In this document: positions 12,044 through 23,606 of the stretch, in pieces | Position numbering within the stretch: position 1 is the first letter of the stretch | Layout of the letters: each line of letters starts with the position of its first letter | DNA from: Diospyros lotus | Lineage: Eukaryota > Streptophyta > Magnoliopsida > Ericales > Ebenaceae | Length of the DNA: 64,000 bases | Assembly: GCF_014633365.1 (NCBI RefSeq) | Contig: NC_068352.1 | Coordinates: 27,065,310 to 27,129,309 of the forward strand | Direction: 5' to 3' | Notes under the pieces: generated by a model | Databases searched by the model: none | The model's input: the letters and a program-made list of their open reading frames with translations, nothing else | Told to the model about the DNA's origin: nothing | Translations under genes and position numbers: made by a program

Positions 12044-12163
12044 GATTCCATTGTTGCTAACGCCAAAGATCAGGCTTCCGGAGAACCAGATATTGAGATG
12101 GGCACTTGGATCCCTAGGAGTAATTCGAATTTGGGAATGGAAGCTTTTAATAATCAGGAATGA
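12044..12163 (+). CDS. Possible orphan terminal exon
   Basis: After a polypyrimidine-type acceptor (ctgtttaag, ending 12043) there are 39 codons plus TGA in one frame, with non-repetitive composition (for example DIEMGTWIPRSNSNLG). The following sequence looks like a 3' UTR. I do not recognise the family, and no other exon could be joined to it. It may belong to a small host gene using the possible promoter near 10.5 kb, or it may be a gene relic. Confidence 0.2.
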   Translation, partial: DSIVANAKDQASGEPDIEMGTWIPRSNSNLGMEAFNNQE

Positions 12164-13479
12164 TCCCAACCCCAAGTTTTAATGTTAGAAATCCTCATGA
12201 AATGGAGACACCATCTTGTGATGTGCTGTGTTGGAGTACTCTGTGTTGTGGATAAGTAAGTAGTTTGGATGAAACTTGAAGGAGAAGGGTTGCTGCTCAA
12301 CTGGAAAAATTTGGCGACTAAGAATTTGCTTCCTGATCTCTTATGTGTTGAATTGTTTCCCGTTTTCTCTTGATCTGTAAACAAAGGCACCAAGGGGCTG
12401 CAAACCATGTATAAAAAGATCAATACCCAAACAAAAAATGTCAACTGTATGCATCTAATTACTCAAGAGACTACAAGACAACAGAAGTCTTTGGTAAATT
12501 GGTACATCATGCCTCAAACTCAACCAAGAGGGGAATTTAAGTTTCATGACAAAAACTTGCGTGTCTGGGGAAAAAAAAATCTTCTGTTCCATTCCGTAAA
12601 GCAGCCACATGATACTGAGGACATTCTTTTCTGTTTAGGTTTCTCATTTTTTTTTTTTCAAAATTTATCTACTTTTTCTAAATTATTTGTTGTTTCTTTA
12701 ACTATTTTGTAGACACAAGATGTTAATACAGGGGTATGTATAACTCTTCGTGTTAATTCAGAAGCTTAAGGTATGAACTGGCCTCCTCTCCTTGTAATAT
12801 TGCTGCATGATGTTAAGAAATTTCCCCTGGTAAGATTTTAATATGCCAATGAATTTGGTTCTTTTTCATTTATTTATGTGATGTGGGGGGAATTAAGAAG
12901 AGTACATGGATGGTGGTTGTAATTAATCAAGCAATCAGTTCATGGTTTTTCTTGACTGTTATAATTTGACATAGCCATAACTAGACTTAACACTTGGGTG
13001 AAGTAGGATGCATTCGAAACATGTCCCTTAAGTTCTTGAAATTTTGTTAATTGTTGGGAACTTAACTGGTCATAAGTGCTATTCTAGCCACTCAATGCTA
13101 TTGGAACCTGATTCTGGTAGCAATTAGAAGTCATGGGAAACCATATCATGATAATTGATGGCTACCAAGGGAAGTGATGGTGAGTTTATTTATATATGGA
13201 GATTTAAGGGCAGAATTACGAAGAAGAAAAACAAGAGTTGAATGTTAAAAAGAGTAGCAATGCACTCACTACTACTACTTTTAATGGTTAACAAACCAAA
13301 GTAACTAATCTATAAAATAAGATTACAAAATCCATCTGAATACATGGATTTCTTGTCCATGGAAGAGCCTGGAGAAGGTGCTGAAGAACACTACAGAAGA
13401 AGTTAGCTAGAATTAAAAACAATTCTCCTTGTCATTTTGTCATCCTATCTCTCTCTCTATACACAGACACACACACATT
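12164..13479. other. Intergenic sequence, little recognised
   Basis: Open frames at 12154-12712 overlap on both strands and show no motif. The stretch near 13365-13410 resembles a block of the duplicated unit (compare 62330-62385). Confidence 0.45.
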
Positions 13480-14340
13480 CCACTTGTAAGGCTCCATCAT
13501 AGTTTCCTGAAACTTCACGTGTTAGGGCTTCATGAGTGATAGCTCTTGCAATGTTTCCAGCAAAAACTGCAGTGTATTGGAACTACCAGAGGAAGATTAG
13601 AGTTAGGCCAACTAGCTATTTTTAGAGGCCACCCAGTTACAAACTTATGTAAATAAAGAAGAATGATACCTTGTCTATGAAAATTTCAACAAGTTTAGGA
13701 TGGTTGATCATAATAACAGCAGTTTCATGAGAGAATTCACATTTGAATCTGGTAAACTTGCTAGATTGCTTGCAGAAACATTCTGTGGTATTTCTCTTCC
13801 TTTATGACATAGGTGTTGCTGCCAATACTGTGAGATATAAAACAATGCACCAATACAAGCCATTTTGGTCAAGTCTTCCACTGCTGAAACTGCAGTCTCA
13901 AAGTGTCAATTGCTCTCTTGCCCGTTCCATACATCCAGTACTTGACCAAACTGGATGTGCTGCTATGAATGGCTCCGGCACAGCACCTTGTTGTGCTATG
14001 GATATGCTAAGGTAAATTTAAGCATTACCTACTGCTAAGCCACCAGCCTGAACTCATAATACAAATTAGAGTAATTGCTAGCTGTGAAAAAAATTAAAAA
14101 AGAAAAACTTCATGCAGGTTATAGTCTCTCTCATTCTAGCACTGTCCTGTAACATTTCCGCTAAACCTGTGTTACCAGCATAGCTGTAGAAAAATGAATT
14201 CCTTACAACTTCCTTTAACCTTGTGATTTGGGAAAGTAACTCAGTTTTAAAACGGAGCTGGTGGTTTCGAGTTCGTTCTTGTCTCGTCTATGAGAGATAA
14301 TGGGTTGCCAAAAACAAATGCAAATACCTTGGGAATTAAT
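13480..14340 (-). pseudogene. HD-ZIP IV pseudogene, copy C
   Basis: Minus-strand relic parallel to copy A. The zipper-region exon (about 14230-14120) and the START exon (about 14020-13690) are badly decayed. The next exon is at about 13580-13487 (AVFAGNIARAITHEAL, then GNYDGALQV). As in copy A, everything after the next intron's (GT)n/(GA)n microsatellite is missing. This shared truncation suggests that A and C descend from one truncated copy. It lies head-to-head with copy D. Confidence 0.75.
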
Positions 14341-15081
14341 ACAAGTAGATTTTGACTAAGGAACGGTTATTTGTCATTAGATAAGATGCAGAGTTAACAA
14401 TGGAAGGATGTTATGTGTTCATTGTTATCTTTAGGAAAAGGAAGGATATATAGTTTGAAGAAAATATTTTCAAAATAAAGAAAAATGTTTCACCTTATTG
14501 TAGCTTCAGCAAAACCTCCATCTGTTCTCTTCAATGGAAAGCTTGGAGGAACAAAGAAGTTGAGGACCCTTCTAAAAGAAAGATGGGGGAAAATCAAATA
14601 GATCCTTGGTGGAAGGGCAAAATGAACAGATCCAAAGAAAAGGAAGAAGGGAGATTCAGGGCAAATTGATCAAATAATAGGAAGTAGAAAAGGGGAGACC
14701 AAAAGAAAGATCAGAGAAGATGAGCTCAAGAGTCGAGGAAGACCAATTGGGGCACAATAGTGACAACACCAACCAAACTCGTTGGCGGAGCTAAGAAGAA
14801 CCCCCAAACCCCTAGAGAGAAAATCTCTCACCATAATAACTTACTCTCTTTTCAACAATGGTCATATTTTCAACCTTACATATGCATGTGTAGCACAAAG
14901 ATATATACATATATAAACATAATTTATATTACACTTTGATAGAAAGGTTTCTTCTTTATCCTCAAATTGCATGAGAACCAAAGAGATATATACTTAGAAG
15001 TAAGAACAACCATTTGAATTAAAAGCACATTATATACCCATACTTATACTCAAAAGAGCTTGTAGAAGCTCTTGAAGAATG
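14341..15081 (-). repeat. Upstream flank of copy C (inverted unit), left part
   Basis: Inverted equivalent of the B-unit flank. For example 14855-14895 is the complement-like partner of 5175-5230, and 14990-15070 partners 5000-5090. The unit is interrupted at 15082 by an LTR element and resumes at 18838. Confidence 0.65.
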
Positions 15082-15427
15082 TGTCACAGCCCTAGGGTTT
15101 GGCTAGGGTTGTGATAGGAATTTGGAGGGATTTAGGAAAGAGAAAGTAGAAAGGGAGGGAGATTTAGAACTGAAACAGAGAGAAATGGGGAGGAAGGAGA
15201 AGAAGAACCGAGAGAGAGAATTAAGAGAGAGAATAGAGTTTGAAATTCATTCTTCAATTCAAGCATATCCTTCTCTACATGCTATAGCCTATTTATAGGC
15301 TTTACAACTAAAAGAATTATCTAGAATAACAGTTCCATGTGTTGTAACAAAATAACAAAAATAGCTCCTAACCAACTAAGGTAACTAATTACATTATTGC
15401 CCTTCTAATTAGCCTTGGGTCGTGACA
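15082..15427 (-). repeat. 3' LTR of the Mei2-carrying element
   Basis: 346 bp, TGTCACAG to GTGACA, differing from the other LTR at about five positions. Confidence 0.9.
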
Positions 15428-15443
15428 ATCCCCTCCCCTTGAA
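15428..15443 (-). other. Polypurine tract of the Mei2-carrying element
   Basis: Minus strand reads AAGGGGAGGGGATT directly next to the 3' LTR, as expected for the plus-strand primer. Confidence 0.75.
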
Positions 15444-15493
15444 AGGTTTCTTGTCCCCAAGAAACTTATTATCATTGAGCCACTTCTCTATCT

Positions 15494-16989
15494 TCATCCA
15501 ACTCCCACCTTCATTTTCTGTTCAATCTCTTTTTCCCTCTTTCTTCTTCTAGGCTTCTTCTTCTTTGTTCTTAGGATTCCAAGAATCGTCACGGGCATAA
15601 CTTGGACCAGCACTTCAATAGGGGCAACCAGATTGACCTCAATGACTTCAGATTCAGTCTGAGTGCTTGATGGAATAGTAGACTGAAGCTTGGAGGCCTT
15701 AACATTTTTGTTTATATTTCTTATGAATAGAGTTTGAGATGGTTGTTCCCCATGAGGATGTTCCCCATAAATCAAACTAATAGATCCTCCAGAATGACAA
15801 TAAGGGTATCCTCCAAAAACTTTAGTATCTCCTAGTCCTGGAGGGAAGCTATCTTTCCCCAAGTCCAATTCTCCACACTGCCAAAAAAATCTAAATCTTT
15901 AGTATCATCTTCAGCCTTGGATTGGGGCACATAGTCAACCCCATCAGTCACCCCCAACAGTAAGTCATCGCCATTAGGGGAAGGTTTTCCAATAGTTTGT
16001 GCCTCAATTCCCTCAAGAGATTCAAAAGGTTCCTCTTCCTCATAGTGAGATGTAGCGGCACCAATAGGAGGGCTACCTGAATCAGAAAGTTTATAGAACT
16101 TCACCATCTGGAATTCCACTGACCTCGGTTTCTCTAGGGCTGATGAAGCAACTGAATTTTTGTCTTTTGTTCCTATTCTTCCATCCATTTTCACACCAAG
16201 CTTTTGACAAGATAAGGAAGGAGGTTCAACAGAGTCATAATAACCAGGCTTTAATGCCTCAATGCTGTAATTCCTATCATTGTGTTGAGGTTCCCCAACA
16301 ATTAAACCGTCTGCCCTTGTTGATAATTCGACCACATCTTCGTCTTGTTCATTGGAATTTTTTTGAAGCTCACTCTCAACATTTTTCTCCTCCACATCAG
16401 CAACTCCTCCTTCCTTGTGTTTGCTGGAATTTCCCTCTATATGAACTTCTCTTTCAACAATTTCAGATTGTTCCCTTGCCTTTGCTGCCCTATTAATCTG
16501 TTCATCACAGATTCCCTTTGGATAATGCCATTCACCACCAATATCATCACTAATGTTGCATTCCTCCTTGGTAATTCTACATGAATTGGTACACTTCTTC
16601 CACTCCACATTGGAAATAGGTAGTGAATCCGCTCCTCGACTTCTTGCTCTCTCCTTCGGCTGCTCCATTTTAAGGAATTCTTCTTTGTTAAAACTTCCAT
16701 GATAATTCTCAAAGAATTCTGTAGGGAATCTATAATGATACTTCTTAGTAAGTATCGTTGCAAACTTCTGCAAGTGTTCATGTAGCATCCGGCCAAATTC
16801 CTTGCTCGATTCATGTTCCACACTTCTTGTTCCTTTGTCCAATTGGCTAATCCCCTTCTCCAACTTCTTTTCCCATGCATAAGGGTCTTGGCCAAACTTC
16901 CCCTAATGTTTACCTCCAGCTGAAAATGCAGCATCCTGCTGCTGCCAGTTAGGCTCCCATGGTCTCATGTAGGCTTTGCTCGTCATGGC
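15494..16989 (-). pseudogene. Captured coding region with Mei2-like RNA-binding protein segment
   Basis: Minus-strand reading starts near 16986 (MTSKAYMRPWEPNWQQQ), has a stop near 16905, and continues as a 343-codon frame at 16863-15832 and a second frame at 15868-15494. From about residue 240 of the 343-codon frame it resembles plant Mei2-like (AML) proteins: EPFESLEGIEAQTIG, then LLLGVTDGVDYVPQ, then DLDFFGSV. The second frame continues the same homology (LDLGKDSFPPGL; YGEHPHGEQPSQTLFIRNIN, the start of the first RRM), so a one-frame shift lies near 15870. The fragment ends within RRM1 at about 15683. The N-terminal 200 residues are charged and not recognised. No RNA-binding domain is complete. 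Confidence 0.75.
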
Positions 16990-16999
16990 GGAAATAAAA

Positions 17000-18470
17000 A
17001 CCTGAATCACGACTGCAGCAGTTGAAGTCTGCTGGTTCCGTCGCTGCTATGAAAACAGTCTTTGATTCCTTTCGAAATAGATCAGAACCACTTTGGCCAC
17101 GTCACCTTTAATTATCAGCCGACACACATCTCCTCTTGCGTCGGAATCAATTTCGAGATTTACCCAGAAATTTCTTTGTTGCTTCTCTGTCTCCAATGCC
17201 TAATTCTTTGGAATTGTTGGAATTGCACCAGAAGAATAAACCGAAGGCTAAGGAATTGCTCTAGGAGTCGTTGAAACACATTTCTGATTGGCCTTCGAGA
17301 TTCATTCACTCCTTTTCACCTTCAAATTCAAACAAAAGGTTATCAGAAATTCAGTATCGCCAAAGCCGCCTGGCTTGTTTCGCCGCCACGATCACTGGAC
17401 TTTGCAACTTCTTGTGATCTAATTGGCTCAGCTCAACCCCTTACAAATCGCCCGCTCTGTGACACCTTCCGATTCAGAATCACCTGGGTTGTTCGTCTCC
17501 TTTGATCAATTGTGATGCAATCAACGGAATTCTCTAGAATTGAGAATCGATGGCTGCAATAATCTATGAATTGGCTCCCAAATCTGTCGATATTGCTTCG
17601 CCCATCCACTTCGAACAAACTTATTGCAATTCGCGGCTGAGTGTCAACCTTTTGCTTGCTTCCAAGAAAAGCTGAACAACTCTTCCAGACTACAAGCCAT
17701 GATCGCTTGTACCTTAGCTTCCCATTCCTGCTGCGCTACTCTGATTTGGACTTCAAATTCAACTCGGTATCACCGTCGGCCTCTCCTTCGCACGCCAATT
17801 CCGAGCAAGACTTATTAAAATTCGCTGTCGTTCGTCAACATCTTCAATTCCGCTGAGTCCTGATTCTGCACCCAATCACCGTCCAACACTCCAAGTCGGC
17901 CAATTGTTCGCCTATGATCTCAGTTGCCATTGATCATCAATCGTTCAAGAATCTGGACTAGCCTCAATCGCACGCCTTCACAATATGGATCTTATGCACT
18001 GATAACAAAACTTCCATATCGATGGAATTCTGCCAGATCGCCGAAGTTTCCCCACTGGAATTGTCTGGGCTGCTCGCCTTCCTCACGCGACTATGATGCA
18101 ACCAACGAAATTATGCGGAATTGAGAATTCTATGGTTACAGTAGCTTACGACTTGGCTTCCAAATCCGCTGAAGTTGCGTCACTTTGATTTGCCTCACAT
18201 TCGAAATTGCGACTGCAGCGACTCGGAAATAATAGCAGTGAATCAACCTACTGCTCCGGACGTCAATAGTCGAACCTTTCGCTTTTCTTCCACAACCGAG
18301 GTCGCCTTTAGAGTCCGGTAACCAATCCTTGCGTTGGACAGCAACCATCAATTCCCGTCGGAAATTAATCAACGAGAAGAACCATTGAGGAACGATGCTC
18401 TGCTTCGAATCTGGCTTGCTTACTTCAAATCTGATCGGACACTATTGATTTTCCAAAACCATAGCCAAGG
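17000..18470 (-). repeat. Leader of the Mei2-carrying element with an internal duplication
   Basis: No coding frame was recognised. Segments at about 17510-17600 and 18090-18180 are diverged direct repeats sharing 'atgcaatcaacggaatt' and 'ggctcccaaatc' type blocks in the same order. Confidence 0.55.
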
Positions 18471-18477
18471 AATGACT

Positions 18478-18489
18478 GCTCTGATACCA
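18478..18489 (-). other. Primer-binding site of the Mei2-carrying element
   Basis: Minus strand reads TGGTATCAGAGC, complementary to initiator methionine tRNA, two bases from the 5' LTR. Confidence 0.85.
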
Positions 18490-18491
18490 AT

Positions 18492-18837
18492 TGTCACAGC
18501 CCTAGGGTTTGGCTAGGGTTGTGATAGGAATTTGGAGGGATTTAGGAAAGAGAAAGCAGAAAGGGAGGGAGATTTAGAACTGAAACAGAGAGAAATGGGG
18601 AGGAAGGAGAAGAAGAATCGAGAGAGAGAATTAAGAGAGAGAATAGAGTTTGAAATTCATTCTTCAATTCAAGCATATCCTTCTCTACATGCTATAGCCT
18701 ATTTATAGGCTTTACAACTAAAAGAATTATCTAGAATAACAGTCCCATGTGTTGTAATAAAATAACAAATATAGCTCCTAACCAACTAAGGTAACTAATT
18801 ACATTATTGCCCTTCTAATTAGCCTTGGGTCGTGACA
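18492..18837 (-). repeat. 5' LTR of the Mei2-carrying element
   Basis: 346 bp, same termini as the partner LTR at 15082-15427. Confidence 0.9.
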
Positions 18838-19480
18838 GAATGGTAAAGTGAAGAAGACAATTAGCTTTGCTCAGAGAGTCTTTTTGGTTAATGTTATTGA
18901 GAATGACTCATGCATGTGATGGTGGGTGTTGACTTTTGAGAGGGGGGGAGGGGTGAGGAGTTACATAGTGCTGTAGAATAAGAAATAGAACAAGGAGCAT
19001 AGGTGAAGAGTGGACATTCAAAAGTAAATGGAAAATAATTAAAAAGCTCTACTCGAAAACAATGGGTAGAAAAAGGATTTGATGAAAAATTGAAGGGAAA
19101 AAAATGGCACGAAACATTTAAATCAAGATGATTACTATTTAAATCAAGATCACATGAAATGAACAAGTAACATAGGTGGGGAATTAAATATTTGAATGGA
19201 AATGAGAATAACTAGAAAGTTGGATTAAAAAACATGGGGTAGAAAAAGTTGAGTGCACAACCAAGCCAAAAATAGAATCATGAGTAGGTAAGGATTATGA
19301 AAAGTATTGATATGACCAAAGGTGACAAAAACAACCTTTTACCAATACAATTTTGCATTTTATTATATTTTGAAAGTTTGTAGATGTCATATCTAAAAAA
19401 ATTTGACTTTCTAATTTTTGTCCAATGGTCAAGTTTAGCACTATGTTGGTAAATGTTGTATAAGTATTTTTATACAAATT
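18838..19480 (-). repeat. Upstream flank of copy C (inverted unit), right part
   Basis: Reverse-complement partner of the D flank. Bases 19300-19445 pair with 20075-20215 at high identity, including 'accaatacaattttgcattt' at 19340. The arms are separated by roughly 630 bp. Confidence 0.75.
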
Positions 19481-21149
19481 TTGAATAAATTTTTGTCTGC
19501 ATCTAGGATGCTTGCACCTACCCCTTGTGCCTTAGTGTGCCTTGTGCCTTTATCAACTATGTTCGGTAGGCAATTCTTCTTTGTGATTTCAAGTCAACAA
19601 GCGACATCAACAATTCTCAACCTCTAGTTGTTCAACCATGGTCTAGGTTAGGCTTAATTTATTACTTGTGATTTTTATGCATCATCACCTATATATTCCT
19701 ATGCAAGTTAAATATGACAATTTTCAATAATGCAAATGTGGTTAATTTTGTATAGTTTACTTTTATTTAATCATATAAATATGTTGCCCTCTTCATCTTA
19801 GTAGCTTTTTTATGCTGCTTGGATAGCATTTGATTGAATTGTTGCAACTTTCTTTCTTTTTTTTTTTTCCCCTTAGTAATCTTCCAATTGTCGAAACTTT
19901 CTCAATAATCAATTGTTGTTCGGATAATTGGAACGTTATTTTCCAAACAGCTCTTAGAAAGTAATGTTTAAACAATTGGGTAAAGATAATTAATCATATA
20001 CTCAACTTTATCATATGAATTATGTACATCTTACTTTTTAATATATATTTAAATGCTGTAATTACTTTCTATTATTGACACAATGCCAAACTTGACTATT
20101 GGCCAAAATATTGGAAAGCTGACAGTTTTTGAGATATTACATCTACAAGCTTTTGAAATATAATAAAATGCAAAATTGTATTGGTAAAAGGTTGTTGTTT
20201 TCACCTTTGCATACCATAACCTATTTGCTCCTTCCTATCAAGAAGCAATTAAGTGTCTTCCCATTATAGTAAATGGTAATCATCTTGATTTAAGTGCTCC
20301 ATGCCAGTTTTCCATTTCTTTCAATTGTCAAATCCTTTTCTTCTTGCTGTTTTCTTTTTTGGATTCTACCCATTATTTTCATTTCCAACTTTCTAATTCT
20401 TTTTCATTTACCTTCATACGTCTACTCTCCACCCACTCTTCTTGTCCATTTCTTATTCTATAGTAGAATCTAAAGCTCTTCCCCACCATCATGTGCAATA
20501 GCAATAGCCAGCCAGAGTGTTTGAACAAATCTAGCTGTCTTCTCCACTGTAGCGTTGTTCAAGAGCTTCTCCAAGGTCTTTTGCAATCTTTTTTTTTTTG
20601 GGGGGGGGGGGAGGGGGAATTGGAAAAACTTTTCTATCTTAAGGGTGATATTAATTATGTGTACATATATTTGTTGTTGAAAAGAGACTAAGCCGAGGGG
20701 GCAAGAGCCTTTTTCTCAAGGGTTTAGGGATTTTTCTTGGCATTGTCACCGAGCTCCGGTTGGTGTCACCATAGTTATGTAGGTCGTCTTTGGCTCTTGA
20801 GCTCTTCTTATCCAATTTGTCCTTTGGCCTCCATTCTTGCCATTCCTCATAGTTTGTTGACTTGTTGCCACTGCCTTGGATCTCCCCTCGCCCCTTTTGT
20901 TGGATCTGTTTGTTTTGCCCCATTTTACTAAGGATCTGTTTGATTTGCCCGTGTTCTGGCTTCTTTGAGAAGTCTCCTTGACTTTTCAGAACAGATCTTC
21001 TTTGAGCTTCCATTGCAGAGAACTAATGGGGGTTGTCCTGAGGTTGCATCCAAGAGGCTGAATCAGTCACTTTTCTTTATTTTGGCATCTTTTCTTCAAC
21101 CCATATATCCTTCCTTGTCCTAAATATAACGATGAACATATGATGTCCC
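19481..21149 (+). repeat. Upstream flank of the D unit
   Basis: Same order of blocks as the B flank at 2640-5865, but without the 1.49-kb TIR element. A G-run lies at 20599-20610. Open frames at 20651-21013 are decayed equivalents of those near 5200-5500 and carry no recognised domain. Confidence 0.7.
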
Positions 21150-21982
21150 AGCCCCATTTTCTAATTGAGGAGTTACTTTCCCCAACTTATGAGGTTAAAG
21201 GAATTTCTGTTGCTGCAGCTATATGGGGCCAACAGGTTTAGCGAATACATTAAAAAAAAAAAAAAAAAAAGTTAGGCAAAATGTTAAGAGGAAAGAGTTA
21301 GAATGACAAAGGAGGTATGTATTGACTATAACCTGCTTGATTTTTTTTTTTTTCCCATCACAAACAAAAACTGTAATTTGTATTATTTGTTCTAGCTGTT
21401 GGTTTAGCCTCAAGTAATGCTTCACTTTACTTTTGTAGATTCATGGCGCAACAAGGTGATGGACAGTTATCATGGTAGCACAGTCAATTTTGTCAAATAC
21501 TGGACCTATGGAAAAGGCAAGAATGCAATTTATACTTAGGACCGCAGTTTCAGCAATGGAAGAGTATTGGTAACAACATGGCTTGTATTGGCACCCCATT
21601 GTGGATTGTTAGAGTATTGGTAACAACACGTATGTCATAAAGGAAGAAGAGTACCACATAATGTTTTCGCAAGCAATCAAACATTGTTTATTGGATTCAA
21701 ATGTTAATCCTCCCATGAAAGTGTTGTTATTATGATCAACCCTTTGAAACTTGTTGAAGTTCTCATGAACTCAGTATCATTCATATATTTACATAAGTTT
21801 GTAACTGGATAGTCTCTATAAATAGCTACTTGGCCTAACTCTAACCTTGCCCTACGGTAGCATCTATAGGCTGCAGTTTTTGTTAGAATCATGGCAAGAG
21901 TTGTCATTCATGACGTCCTAACACCAGGAGTTGCAGAAAACCATGATAGAGCCTTATAAGTGGTAATGTGTATGTATAATAT

Positions 21983-22013
<31 letters not shown>

Positions 22014-23355
22014 TGAAGTAAGAATTTATATTTTGTTTTTCATTATTAAGATGTTTCAATTTTCTTTAATTGCATGCTTGGTAATACAACTCTATGAAAA
22101 GTATTTCATGTGATCTTTAGTCATGTGATAAAAATGAAGTAATACAAAATCACTTGAAATAGTATTGTTTATGTTTGATTTTATTTTGATCAATGAATGC
22201 TCATCAACATTGATTTTACAGCTGAATGTTGAATTCCAAGTGCCCTCACACCTTATTCCGACTTGGGAGGCCTACTTTCGTAGGTATTGTAGGTGCCATA
22301 AAGATGGGAGTTGGGCAGTTGTGGATGTTTCTTTGGATAGTTTGTGCCCTCCCCCATTGGTGAGGTGCATAAGGAGGCCGTTTGGATGCTTGATTCAAGA
22401 GATGCCTAATGGGTATTCAATGGTTTAACTAGAATTCGAGTGCATTGTCATTAAAGCAAGTCCACAGAAAATAAATTGCACTAATTAGCTAGCAATTCGA
22501 ATTCTGTTGCAGGTTAAATGGGTGGAGCATGCTGATGTGGATGATAGAGGCGTTCATAACATGTACAGGGCATTTATCAACTCTGGCCCTGCACTTGGGG
22601 TGAAATGTTGGATTTCCATTCTGGATAGGCCATGCCAGTGCCTGACAAGTGTTATTGCACCAAGTCTTCCTACTACTAGTTCTAAAAGCACTGGTACTTC
22701 GAAATTCTCTCCCTTTTTTAGGCTCTTAAGAATTCTTTAAATCGATCAACAACTCAAAAGCCTGATGACTTCTTGTACACAAAAGGAAGAAAGAGCATGC
22801 CGAGGTTAGCTGAGAGGATAGTGACAGGCTTTTGTGGTGTCATGAGTGCCTCCATGGTCAGACTTGGACAACATTATGTGGAAGGGGAGATGATAAAGCT
22901 AGGATTATGATCAAGAAGATGGTAGTTGATTTAGGTAGCCCTTTGGGAATTTTGCTTAATGTTGCAATTTCATTCAAGCTTCTTGTTCGTCCCAATAGTG
23001 TTTGATTTAGTTTGTACCCAGGACTCTTGAATTCAGGTACTTGAAACTGTGAAGTGCCTAACTTTATTTATCAAAAACTGTAAATTAGGGTATTGTGTAT
23101 TTTGATCAACTTAGTGAAGTGAAATTTCCATGTCAAATTGGTGTCATGGCTTGCGTGAAATTATTATCTTTCTTGTCCTTGTAAGTTTGAGAATATATGA
23201 TATTGAAGAAAGCTATTTTATAGGGTTAATGAAGAGCTATATTTTTATGGTTGGCTGTAGTTGTTTTATCTATACATATTGCTTTGGCTGTCCTTTCTGA
23301 TGTTTTGAGGCTTTGAATTTTTGTAGTCTTTTGTAGCTTGATTCCTGTCTAGTTC
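21150..23355 (+). pseudogene. HD-ZIP IV pseudogene, copy D, first part
   Basis: Exon order matches copy B: a zipper-region relic (about 21150-21240); a START exon (about 21505-21774) with a local duplication of 'agagtattggtaacaaca' and frame breaks; exon 2 (about 21870-21960); exon 3 (22223-22424, [31 protein letters not shown]); exon 4 (22514-22694, [18 protein letters not shown]); and exon 5 (about 22788-23035) with a one-base loss near 22855. It is cut in the next intron by the 18.2-kb insertion at 23356. The remaining exons are at 41556-42210. Confidence 0.85.
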
Positions 23356-23606
23356 TGTCAGGACCCTACAGTATGGTAGTTAGAAGTTACGGTAGTTAGA
23401 AGCATAACAAGAAGCTGTTAGCAATAGTGAATACAGTTAGATTGGTTGCGACGAGATAACAGTAGGAGAGCCAAGGGCGTTAGGTGGGTGAGATGGTTGT
23501 AACTCTAAATCAGTTGAGGATGGGCCTATATAAGGGCTTCCCCCTTAAGAAAGAGGCACAGATGAATACTTTGATGAATTTACAATCTATTCCTCTCTCA
23601 ATTTCT
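23356..23606 (+). repeat. Truncated 5' LTR of the gag-only element
   Basis: About 250 bp matching 41202-41450, including the TATA-like 'cctatataagg' at 23525. It ends at 'ctcaatttct', where a different sequence begins. Confidence 0.85.

Larger units (their letters stand above)
15082..18837 (-). mobile_element. Non-autonomous LTR retrotransposon carrying a Mei2-like gene fragment
   Basis: Two 346-bp LTRs (15082-15427 and 18492-18837) start TGTCACAG and end GTGACA. They bound 3064 bp of internal sequence, and the element is flanked by the 5-bp duplication GAATG (15077-15081, 18838-18842). The primer-binding site (minus, 18478-18489, TGGTATCAGAGC) and the polypurine tract (minus, 15428-15443) fix a minus-strand orientation. 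No reverse transcriptase or integrase is present, so movement would need proteins in trans. I counted about five LTR differences, which suggests a fairly recent insertion. It interrupts the C unit. Confidence 0.9.

Noticed and set aside
15832..16863. 343-codon frame as a retrotransposon gag
   Set aside because: No gag domain or zinc knuckle. The C-terminal part matches Mei2-like proteins, so gene capture explains it better.
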